Positions 1 through 5,273 of a stretch of 5,275 bases of DNA are shown here, piece by piece; within the stretch, counting starts at the first letter, position 1, and every line of letters begins with the position of its first letter. The notes below the pieces were generated by a model. It saw only the letters and a list, made by a program, of their open reading frames with translations. It had not been told where the DNA came from and made no database searches. Both the position numbers and the translations under genes were made by a program. Source of the DNA: Desulfobacterales bacterium (GTDB lineage: Bacteria > Desulfobacterota > Desulfobacteria > Desulfobacterales > JAUCGF01); the NCBI GenBank assembly GCA_029940345.1, contig JAOZRC010000424.1, forward strand, positions 1 through 5,275, given 5' to 3'.

Positions 1-164
1 ATACTATAGATACATTCATCCCTTTTCTTGGGTTGATGATTTCACCGGCTGAAAATACTCAATTGAAATACAGATGAAACTAACACGTATTATCCCCTGA
101 TGGACAAATTATTTTTAACGTCTTTGCCCTTTCTTTTTAGCTTTTCTTATATAATTTCAGTATT

Positions 165-345
165 TATACTTTAGAAGACCATAATTGGAGATTTTCATTT
201 TGTGATTATCTTATTCAAGCATACCCGGTAGATTTCAGGTGTCTGTGTTCAGGTGTCAGGACGTTTGCACTAAAGACTGAAACCTGAACACTGAAACCTG
301 ACACCATAATTTTGAAAATCACAAATTATGACCCTGCCGAGTATA
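165..345. repeat. Inverted-repeat element, copy 1 (MITE- or REP-like)
   Basis: This 181-bp palindromic element has 31-nt ends at 165-195 and 315-345. Both ends match those of a second element at 1711-1815 in the same orientation: the left ends agree at 26 of 31 positions and the right ends at 28 of 31. The shared left core is CATAATTGG-GATTTT and the shared right core is AAAATCAC-AATTATGACC. Both copies begin TATACT and end AGTATA, so TA lies at each edge, as in elements that insert at TA, although the palindrome makes this weak evidence. The interiors of the two copies are unrelated. There is no ORF inside, so it would have to be non-autonomous. The family was not recognised. Confidence 0.7.
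233..303. repeat. Imperfect hairpin built from short CTGAAAC/CTGACAC-type units
   Basis: The arms 233-260 and 276-303 can pair at 23 of 28 positions, around a 15-nt loop (261-275). Each arm is itself made of short variants of one motif: the right arm reads CTGAAAC, CTGAACA, CTGAAAC, CTGACAC, and the left arm is its reverse complement. The hairpin fills the interior of the 165-345 element and has no counterpart in the second copy. It could be an intergenic tandem repeat, a hairpin in the transcript, or a nested insertion. Confidence 0.6.
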
Positions 346-456
346 CAACAATATTAGGGGTGCCGTCAGGTGGAGACGTCCCGAAGATGTGGAAGAACAG
401 ATGACCTGAAGGAAAATTGGTTTTTTAGTTTTCTAATGGCACAGGGATAATTGAAA

Positions 457-463
457 AAGGAAG
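457..463 (+). promoter_or_regulatory. Ribosome binding site of the PilZ gene
   Basis: AAGGAAG lies 4 nt before the ATG at 468, with the AGGA core 6 nt away. This favours Met1 at 468 over the next in-frame ATG at 480, which would be about 18 nt from the AGGA core. Confidence 0.7.
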
Positions 464-467
464 TTGA

Positions 468-800
468 ATGGAAAAGCAGATGCCGAACAAAGATCGGCGC
501 GATCGTATCAGAATCCATTTTAAAGCACGAGTGATCATCAGAACTGGAAATTTTGTCAAAAATATTGTAATGACATTAAAAAATATCAGTATGACAGGTT
601 TACTTGCTGATACAAACGACAAGCTTCCGGTTGGCCAAAAATGCGATGTCGCCGTTATTGTCCCTGGAAAATCAAGCAAACTGGTGTTGCATATCAAAGG
701 CAAAATAAGCCGTCACACCAAAACTGGCATTGCGATTCGATTTAATGACGAACTAGAGTGGTGGAGCATCTTTTCGATGTTTACAAATTATGGTAAATAA
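468..800 (+). CDS. PilZ domain protein, probable c-di-GMP sensor
   Basis: A 110-residue cytoplasmic protein that is almost entirely one PilZ domain. The two c-di-GMP binding signatures are present: an arginine cluster near the N-terminus (R10, R11, R13, R15, giving the RxxxR spacing R11-R15) and the N39-x-S41-x-x-G44 motif in NISMTG. The typical later strand GIAIRF is at 87-92. There is no signal peptide, membrane segment or second domain, so it would act as a stand-alone adaptor whose surface changes when the nucleotide binds. The partner is not shown by the sequence. A receiver-STAS gene follows 92 nt later in the same direction. The family is clear and ligand binding is likely because both motifs are intact. 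The process controlled (motility, adhesion, chemotaxis or matrix) is unknown. Confidence 0.88.
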   Translation: MEKQMPNKDRRDRIRIHFKARVIIRTGNFVKNIVMTLKNISMTGLLADTNDKLPVGQKCDVAVIVPGKSSKLVLHIKGKISRHTKTGIAIRFNDELEWWSIFSMFTNYGK

Positions 801-892
801 GGGTTAAAAAGCTTGATAATCGAATCTGATTCAACTGTTTGCATGAACGTCTCGATGAATATTAGAAATATCCGACAGTTAATTGGTAAACC

Positions 893-1687
893 ATGCATTT
901 AAAAATTCTGACCGTTGATGACAGCCAAGCAATACGCATTTTTATCAAAAGGGCTTTCAAACCTTATGATTGCCATATTATTGAAGCGCAAAATGGTGTT
1001 GAAGGGTTAGCTATGGCCCGGTGTGAAATTCCGGATTTGATCTTTCTTGATATTACGATGCCGTTGATGGGCGGTATTGAGATGCTCAACACGATAAAAC
1101 GACGCAAGCCGATAAAAAACATTCCCATTGTGATGTTATCGGCAGACTCCGCAAAAAACACAATTAAACATTTCCTCAAAATGGGTGCGGCTGATTATAT
1201 CGTTAAACCGTTTAAAAAAGACAGAATTATTGAAAGTGCGCTCAAAATTGTACAATTGCAGCCCAAAAAAGAAATAAAACAGCCCAATAGCCATTTTAAG
1301 AGATATTGTTTTATATATAAAGACATATATGTTTTAATTTTGCCAGATTTGATTTCAAAAAATTTGGCCATCCAATTAAACAGTTATATCCAATCTAAGT
1401 TGGTGGAGATCACCCAAACGGATGTTAACAACCTGGTATTGTATCTTGGAAAAATCAATCAAATAAACATGTTGTTGATAAAACTGATCATTATGACTGC
1501 AATAAGCTGCCAAAAATTGGATATCCCGCTTCGAGTTGTCGGAACTCCCGGATTGGGTAAAATCCTTAAAGGATTTAAAGAGACCAGTCATATTTCCGTT
1601 GATGCCACCATTACGTTAGCAAAGCTTGCGCTTCAAAATATATCCGGTCCGGAATTAATCGGATCAAAAGAAAAAATTCGCCTTTAG
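893..1687 (+). CDS. Response regulator: receiver domain fused to STAS-like domain
   Basis: A 264-residue protein in two parts. Residues 3-122 are a CheY-like receiver with a complete active site: acidic pair D9-D10, phospho-acceptor D53 in FLDITMP, switch residue S83 in MLSAD, and K105 in VKPF. Residues about 133-250 look like a STAS domain, as in anti-sigma-factor antagonists: strand VNNLVLYL, a helix over MLLIKLIIMTAISCQ, then the LRVVGTPGLGKIL strand-helix. The usual DSSG phosphorylation loop of SpoIIAA-type STAS is replaced by NQINM with no Ser or Thr, so any switching probably comes from the receiver. An in-frame stop at 887-889 fixes the ATG as the earliest start; the Shine-Dalgarno is weak. 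The receiver call is very safe. The STAS call rests on pattern and is less certain. The kinase and output partner are not in the window. Confidence 0.87.
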   Translation: MHLKILTVDDSQAIRIFIKRAFKPYDCHIIEAQNGVEGLAMARCEIPDLIFLDITMPLMGGIEMLNTIKRRKPIKNIPIVMLSADSAKNTIKHFLKMGAADYIVKPFKKDRIIESALKIVQLQPKKEIKQPNSHFKRYCFIYKDIYVLILPDLISKNLAIQLNSYIQSKLVEITQTDVNNLVLYLGKINQINMLLIKLIIMTAISCQKLDIPLRVVGTPGLGKILKGFKETSHISVDATITLAKLALQNISGPELIGSKEKIRL

Positions 1688-1710
1688 CACTACTTACTAC
1701 TTTGGTAAAT

Positions 1711-1815
1711 TATACTCGCGAAGGCCATAATTGGTGATTTTATAATTAATCAATACCTTAATTCATAGGTGTAAGACATATTTCAAAATCACCAATTATG
1801 ACCGTGCCAAGTATA
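1711..1815. repeat. Inverted-repeat element, copy 2
   Basis: This 105-bp element has ends homologous to those of the 165-345 element, in the same orientation. Its core arms are a perfect 16-nt inverted repeat (1726-1741 and 1785-1800, CATAATTGGTGATTTT) around 43 nt. The outer 15 nt on each side (1711-1725 and 1801-1815) pair at 10 of 15 positions. It lies 23 nt after the stop of the receiver-STAS gene, so a transcript would form a hairpin there. It lacks a following T run, so it is not a typical intrinsic terminator. Together with copy 1 it brackets the PilZ and receiver-STAS genes. Confidence 0.7.
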
Positions 1816-1843
1816 AATCGGCCTTGATCATCGTTTGGGCCAT

Positions 1844-1916
1844 TGTAGCGTATTCTTTCAGATTGCACCTTTCATTCCGCCAAGTTTTATAGCACAATCT
1901 GAAAGAATACGCTACA
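1844..1916. repeat. Perfect 22-bp inverted repeat with 29-nt loop
   Basis: Bases 1844-1865 are the exact reverse complement of 1895-1916; the arm begins TGTAGCGTATTCTTTCAG. The loop is 1866-1894. There is no U tract after the stem, which argues against an intrinsic terminator. The ATG of the next gene is 49 nt downstream. A 22-bp perfect match is far beyond chance in a gap this size. It may be a REP-like hairpin, a nested mobile remnant, or a structured 5' leader. Confidence 0.75.
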
Positions 1917-1953
1917 TTTCAACAAGCTATTTTTAAGTTACCAAAGTAGTATT

Positions 1954-1959
1954 AGGAAA
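1954..1959 (+). promoter_or_regulatory. Ribosome binding site of the tandem-Hpt gene
   Basis: AGGAAA, 6 nt before the ATG at 1966, supports that start. It lies just outside the outer inverted repeat (ending 1951), so the repeat island abuts the translation signal. Confidence 0.6.
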
Positions 1960-1965
1960 CGTGAA

Positions 1966-3099
1966 ATGAAAAGCAGCCAGGAACACCTGAACAGACAACC
2001 GCAAAAAAAAAGAGCGCCGAATTATCAGGCCGCGCTTCTGAATCTGTTTCTTAATGATGAAGAAATGGTGACATCCTCACATGAGATGGCGATGCCTATT
2101 GTGGCTCCGGTTATAAAACCACACAGCGAATATTATGTGACAGAATCTATTGCACCTCTCACTCCCGCGAAACCCGGGGCCGGTTTATTGAGAGAGTTTA
2201 TTTCAGACAGTCGTATATTAATTGATAACACGCAAGAAATAATCACATCATTAAAAACGGAACCTGGAGACATGCATTCGGTAGCCACTGTTCGGCGTAC
2301 GTTTCAAATGATTGGCGATACCTCCGGGAGATTCGGATTCAAGCTGCTGGCAGCGTTGTGCAGGCATACGGTCGTACTTTTAACCCGTGTTCTGAATAGT
2401 GATATCCGTTATTCTCAAAAATGTGCGCTTATCGTTGCTCAGGCATTCAGAATATTAAAAAAGGATCATTTTCACTATATCCAAGATGCATTAGGCGGCA
2501 TTTTTTTTTCGGGTTCGCGACCTTGTGAAGAACTGATTCGACTTTTTAAACAAACAATCAATCGCAACCAACGAAATCACCCCCCATTTACTCAAGGGCC
2601 TTACCGCCAAACAGAAAGGGATAACTTTGTTGAGAGTAATGTAGCTGCTGAAAACGGTCATTCTGAAAATAGTGAGGCCTGGGAAACGAATTCTAAATCA
2701 GATCAGCCGGCCCGTTATTCATTTAAGATGTTTATTCAAGACAATCGCAAACTAACCGCCCAAACTGAAGTGGCATTGTTATTTCTAAAAAGAAATCCCG
2801 GCAATACGGCGGCGATAAACACCATTTTACGCTCCTTTCACCTGATCGAAACGAAAGCTGCTTTGTTCAAATTTGATTACGTTGCCGAATTATGCCATCA
2901 CACCGCCATTCTTTTGGGTTGTATCAAGGATGGAGAAAACGATTACGCCGGACGAAACGCGGATTTGATCGTTCGGGCATTTACAGTTTTAAAAAAAGAA
3001 ATTTTTCTTTATACCCAGGCAAAGTTAGGTGGTGAACCTTTTTCAGGTTCTCAAAATTGTCTCAACATGATATGCATATTGAAAACACTTGGATTTTAA
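1966..3099 (+). CDS. Tandem degenerate Hpt-domain protein (CheA P1-like)
   Basis: A 377-residue soluble protein with an internal duplication. Residues about 74-197 and 252-375 are two copies of one helical domain at a constant offset of 178 residues. Over 98-197 against 276-375 I count 35 identities in 100 ungapped positions. Shared marks are the F-x-I-x(6)-F-x-F segment, LC-x-HT-x-x-LL, LKK, and LGG-x-x-FSGS. The first segment lines up with the Hpt core of CheA (AHSIKGGAGTFGF). The phospho-acceptor His is Gln114 in copy 1 (FQMIGDTSGRFGF) and kept as His292 in copy 2 (FHLIETKAALFKF), where the following Lys-Gly is lost. Residues 1-72 and 198-251 look like flexible linkers. Copy 1 probably cannot carry phosphate, and copy 2 may be weak or inactive. 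It may bind receivers rather than relay. No kinase domain is present. The Hpt call is moderately confident; the duplication is certain. Confidence 0.72.
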   Translation: MKSSQEHLNRQPQKKRAPNYQAALLNLFLNDEEMVTSSHEMAMPIVAPVIKPHSEYYVTESIAPLTPAKPGAGLLREFISDSRILIDNTQEIITSLKTEPGDMHSVATVRRTFQMIGDTSGRFGFKLLAALCRHTVVLLTRVLNSDIRYSQKCALIVAQAFRILKKDHFHYIQDALGGIFFSGSRPCEELIRLFKQTINRNQRNHPPFTQGPYRQTERDNFVESNVAAENGHSENSEAWETNSKSDQPARYSFKMFIQDNRKLTAQTEVALLFLKRNPGNTAAINTILRSFHLIETKAALFKFDYVAELCHHTAILLGCIKDGENDYAGRNADLIVRAFTVLKKEIFLYTQAKLGGEPFSGSQNCLNMICILKTLGF

Positions 3100-3208
3100 G
3101 GATCTGTTTGTAATTAATTTCATAAGTATGTTGATACGAAAATAAAGAATTCAAGGCTTTTGCTTAAAACCCATGATACTCATCGTATAAACTTTAAGGA
3201 AATACGTG

Positions 3209-3334
3209 ATGCATTTTCATGAACGAGTCATATTGCTGTACGGATTAACTATTTTGACCCAGTATCATAGAGATTGGTGTCATATGACTGAAAATTCAAC
3301 TAACGGTGTTGAGAATTTTTCAGTGATGCAATGA
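3209..3334 (+). CDS. Possible 41-residue small ORF coupled to the cheX-like gene
   Basis: This short ORF starts MHFHERVILLYGLT and ends NFSVMQ. AAGGA at 3196-3200, 8 nt before its ATG, is a good ribosome binding site. Its stop TGA overlaps the next gene's ATG as ATGA (3331-3334), the usual layout for translational coupling, and the downstream gene lacks a good Shine-Dalgarno of its own. I recognise no family; the peptide has a short hydrophobic patch (VILLYGLTIL) but no clear membrane segment. It could be a leader peptide that brings ribosomes to the next start, or a chance ORF. Conservation is untested, so confidence is low. Confidence 0.35.
   Translation: MHFHERVILLYGLTILTQYHRDWCHMTENSTNGVENFSVMQ
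3287..3324 (+). promoter_or_regulatory. Possible stem-loop just before the cheX-like start
   Basis: ACTGAAAA (3287-3294) pairs with TTTTCAGT (3317-3324), and TCAAC with GTTGA inside, leaving a small internal bulge and a loop near 3301-3307. The structure ends 6 nt before the ATG at 3331. It occupies the place where a ribosome binding site would be expected and could limit independent initiation unless opened by translation of the upstream small ORF. Stability has not been computed. Confidence 0.4.
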
Positions 3335-3879
3335 AGGGACCCCTGGAACTCAACATAAAATACTTCCTTACGAAGGCTGTGACAGATATTTTTAACATGA
3401 TGTTGGGTATTGACGTAGAGCTTTTTGATCCGAACATATCTTCAACCACATTAAATGGCCATTCTGTCAATACTATCTTACAACATCTGAAAGAACTGTC
3501 TTCATTGTACGAAGGTGACCGCGTGATTGGCGCCGTGGGAATCAAAGGGAAAGCATCCGGTCTGATTATTCTTCAGATGAAGTATGATCTGGCTCGGAGT
3601 CTGGCAGCTTTGGCATTGGATATTGATTTGCAAAAAATTAATGACTTGGCTTTTGTAAAGGACATGGTGGGAGAAATGACTAATATGATTGCCGGAAACC
3701 TGAAAACGGCTTTTAACAATGCCGGCCTGCCTTGTATGATCACTACCATCCCTTCAGTCTATCACGGCAATAATTTCAAAATCACCCAACCGAAAGGCAG
3801 TAAGCAGGAAAGATATTACTTTCGCTATAACCGCAACATCGCTTTGGTTGAAGTGTATCTAAGCCCCCGCCATAATTAA
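3331..3879 (+). CDS. CheX-type chemotaxis phosphatase-like protein
   Basis: A 182-residue cytoplasmic protein of the CheX/CheC/FliY phosphatase group. CheX removes phosphate from CheY-like receivers using a Glu and an Asn from one helix, in the pattern E-x-x-N. Here that helix is VGEMTNMIAGNLKTAF, giving E115 and N118. The N-terminal part fits the family (LNIKYFLTKAVTDIFNMMLG), as do VIGAVGIKGKASGLIILQM at 65-83 and the final strand IALVEVYL. A Ser/Thr/His-rich stretch at about 35-62 is longer than I expect for a minimal CheX. An in-frame stop at 3310-3312 leaves ATG 3331 as the earliest ATG. The receiver in the 893-1687 gene is an obvious candidate substrate, but that is inference from proximity. 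Catalytic residues are intact, so activity is plausible. Confidence 0.82.
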   Translation: MKGPLELNIKYFLTKAVTDIFNMMLGIDVELFDPNISSTTLNGHSVNTILQHLKELSSLYEGDRVIGAVGIKGKASGLIILQMKYDLARSLAALALDIDLQKINDLAFVKDMVGEMTNMIAGNLKTAFNNAGLPCMITTIPSVYHGNNFKITQPKGSKQERYYFRYNRNIALVEVYLSPRHN

Positions 3880-3965
3880 TTAGTATGGGCAAGAATGATA
3901 TGATTCTGAAATGAATAATTCATAAATTGAATCTGACAATATTAAACACTAAGGCCTGATACAAG
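3880..3965. other. Short AT-rich spacer before hisD
   Basis: These 86 nt lie between the cheX-like stop and hisD. They hold no ORF of note, no GC-rich hairpin with a T run, and no clear promoter. AAGG at 3951-3954 is 11 nt before the hisD ATG and is the only Shine-Dalgarno-like element; the spacing is long. Whether hisD is co-transcribed with the signalling genes cannot be decided from this. Confidence 0.5.
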
Positions 3966-5273
3966 ATGAAAATATTAGATTATCCGTCCGCAACCGCGCT
4001 GAATCAGCTTTCCGCAATCATTAACCGTGGAATTGGTTTTAACTCTGATGATTATGATAACGTAAAACGGATTCTTGACGATGTTCATAAAAATGGTGAT
4101 GACGCTTTGATAAAATATGTCTGTCAATTTGATTCACCGGACTTGACAATCACATCACTCAAAGTAACAGACAACGAATTGGAAACAGCCGATTCCTTCG
4201 TTGATGATGCGTTTCGCCAATCTTTGGAAAAAGCGGTGTTTCAAATTAAATCATTTCATCAACGTCAACTTCCCAATTCATGGATAACGACAGAAAGAAG
4301 CGGCACTTTTCTCGGACAACTGGCCCGACCCGTAGATGCCGCCGGTGTATATGTCCCCGGCGGACAGGGAGGAACGACCCCTTTGGTGTCATCTGTGTTA
4401 ATGGGCGTGATTCCGGCTAAAATTGCCGGTGTTAAACAAATAACAATGGTGACGCCCGCGGGAAAAGATGGCGTTATAAGCCCTCATCTGCTGGCGGCCG
4501 CCCGACTGGTGGGTGTTGATACGATCTACAAAGTCGGAAGCGCCTGGGCGATTGGCGCCCTTGCTTATGGCACGGAAATAATTCCCAAGGTTGATGTCAT
4601 CGTCGGGCCGGGGAATATCTACGTTACGCTGGCCAAAAAAATCGTTTCCGGAACAGTCGGTATTGATATGATCGCAGGCCCTAGCGAAATTATGGTGATT
4701 GCCGACCAAACGGCTAATCCCGCATTTATTGCGGCCGATCTTCTTTCACAGGCCGAACACGATACGCTGGCTTCCGCCATTTTAGCAACGCCTTCCTCAA
4801 AAATAGCGGAAAAGGTTTCCCTGGCGGTGGACGAACAACTGCAACACCTCTGTCGGCGGGATATTGCCACCCAATCAATAGAAAACTATGGCGCAATCCT
4901 GGTAACGCCTGATCTGGCAACCGCATTTGATATTGCTAACCGTATCGCACCGGAACACCTTGAACTTCAAATTCAAAACCCGATTGATTATTTAGGAGAA
5001 ATACGCAATGCGGGCGCTGTTTTTCTTGGATCCTATACACCGGAGCCGGTTGGCGATTATATCGCCGGACCTAACCATGTTCTGCCCACCGCCGGTGCCG
5101 CCCGGTTTTCTTCTGCTCTGAGTGTGGATAATTTCATTAAAAAAATCAGCCTGATTCGCTATTCCCGGGAAGCGTTTGACAGGGATGCGGACGATATCAT
5201 TCGTCTGGCCGAAGTCGAAGGGTTGGGCGCTCATTCTGATTCGGTCAAAATACGGCAAAATATAGGGAAATAG
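3966..5273 (+). CDS. hisD: Histidinol dehydrogenase
   Basis: HisD catalyses the last two steps of histidine synthesis: NAD-dependent oxidation of L-histidinol to L-histidinal and then to L-histidine. It is a zinc enzyme, usually a cytoplasmic homodimer. The 435-residue length is typical. Expected active-site residues are all present: zinc ligands Q262 and H265 (LLSQAEHD), D364 (VGDYIAGPNH) and H423 (EGLGAHSDSV), and the catalytic pair E330-H331 (IAPEHLEL). Their spacing agrees with the E. coli enzyme, with offsets of 3-4 residues. The family signature runs from IDMIAGPSEI (233-242) to the Q262/H265 helix. The loop after YVPGG reads QGGTTPLVSS, longer than in the E. coli form. A stop at 3957-3959 makes ATG 3966 the earliest start. 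No other his gene is in the window, so hisD stands apart or continues to the right. Confidence 0.98.
   Translation: MKILDYPSATALNQLSAIINRGIGFNSDDYDNVKRILDDVHKNGDDALIKYVCQFDSPDLTITSLKVTDNELETADSFVDDAFRQSLEKAVFQIKSFHQRQLPNSWITTERSGTFLGQLARPVDAAGVYVPGGQGGTTPLVSSVLMGVIPAKIAGVKQITMVTPAGKDGVISPHLLAAARLVGVDTIYKVGSAWAIGALAYGTEIIPKVDVIVGPGNIYVTLAKKIVSGTVGIDMIAGPSEIMVIADQTANPAFIAADLLSQAEHDTLASAILATPSSKIAEKVSLAVDEQLQHLCRRDIATQSIENYGAILVTPDLATAFDIANRIAPEHLELQIQNPIDYLGEIRNAGAVFLGSYTPEPVGDYIAGPNHVLPTAGAARFSSALSVDNFIKKISLIRYSREAFDRDADDIIRLAEVEGLGAHSDSVKIRQNIGK

Larger units (their letters stand above)
1..467. other. Gene-poor region upstream of the PilZ gene
   Basis: I see no convincing gene here. The first 50-75 bases are open in two + frames (stops at 50-52 and 75-77), so the tail of an upstream gene may enter from the left, but neither frame can be preferred and no family is recognisable from 16-24 residues. 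The main content is the inverted-repeat element at 165-345, annotated separately. Bases 346-467 form the leader of the PilZ gene. They contain a 6-bp potential stem (366-371 with 404-409) around a GACGTC palindrome at 375-380, then an AT-rich stretch. No sigma70-type promoter stands out. Confidence 0.6.
1695..1951. repeat. Outer inverted repeat delimiting a 257-bp nested element
   Basis: TACTACTTTGGTAA at 1695-1708 is the exact reverse complement of 1938-1951. The match extends inward to 17 of 18 positions (1695-1712 with 1934-1951). The pair encloses everything in the gap: the 105-bp element and the 22-bp hairpin. The ends start with TA. This could be the terminal repeat of a non-autonomous element into which another inserted, but with one copy in view that is inference. 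Confidence 0.6.
1688..1965. other. Repeat island between receiver-STAS and tandem-Hpt genes
   Basis: This 278-nt gap holds no plausible gene. It is nearly filled by nested inverted repeats: an outer pair at 1695-1708 and 1938-1951, the second copy of the TATACT...AGTATA element at 1711-1815, and a long perfect hairpin at 1844-1916. No clear promoter for the downstream gene was found. A weak TTGCAC / TTTATA pair with 17-nt spacing (1863-1868 and 1886-1891) overlaps the hairpin's left arm and loop, and I do not rely on it. Confidence 0.7.

Noticed and set aside
100..174. 24-codon hydrophobic ORF (starts MDKLFLTSLPF)
   Set aside because: It has no Shine-Dalgarno, runs through AT-rich DNA into the end of the repeat element, and T-rich DNA gives hydrophobic codons by chance.
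233..303. CRISPR array
   Set aside because: The repeated units are about 7 nt, contiguous and without spacers.
346..467. c-di-GMP riboswitch upstream of the PilZ gene
   Set aside because: The conserved GEMM core sequences are not visible; only a short stem is seen.
843..902. 19-codon ORF overlapping the start of the receiver-STAS gene
   Set aside because: It has no ribosome binding site and no recognisable sequence; the overlap is likely chance.
1790..1815. Sigma54-like TTGGCACG on the minus strand in the right end of repeat copy 2
   Set aside because: The -12 TTGC element is not at the required spacing; the match is explained by the repeat end.
1711..1815. Intrinsic terminator of the receiver-STAS gene
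   Set aside because: The hairpin has a 43-nt loop, AT-rich arms and no T run after it, and is better explained as a dispersed repeat.
425..5258. Several minus-strand open frames of 66-103 codons opposite the genes
   Set aside because: They lie wholly or largely opposite confident + strand genes, show no recognisable domain, and look like shadow frames.
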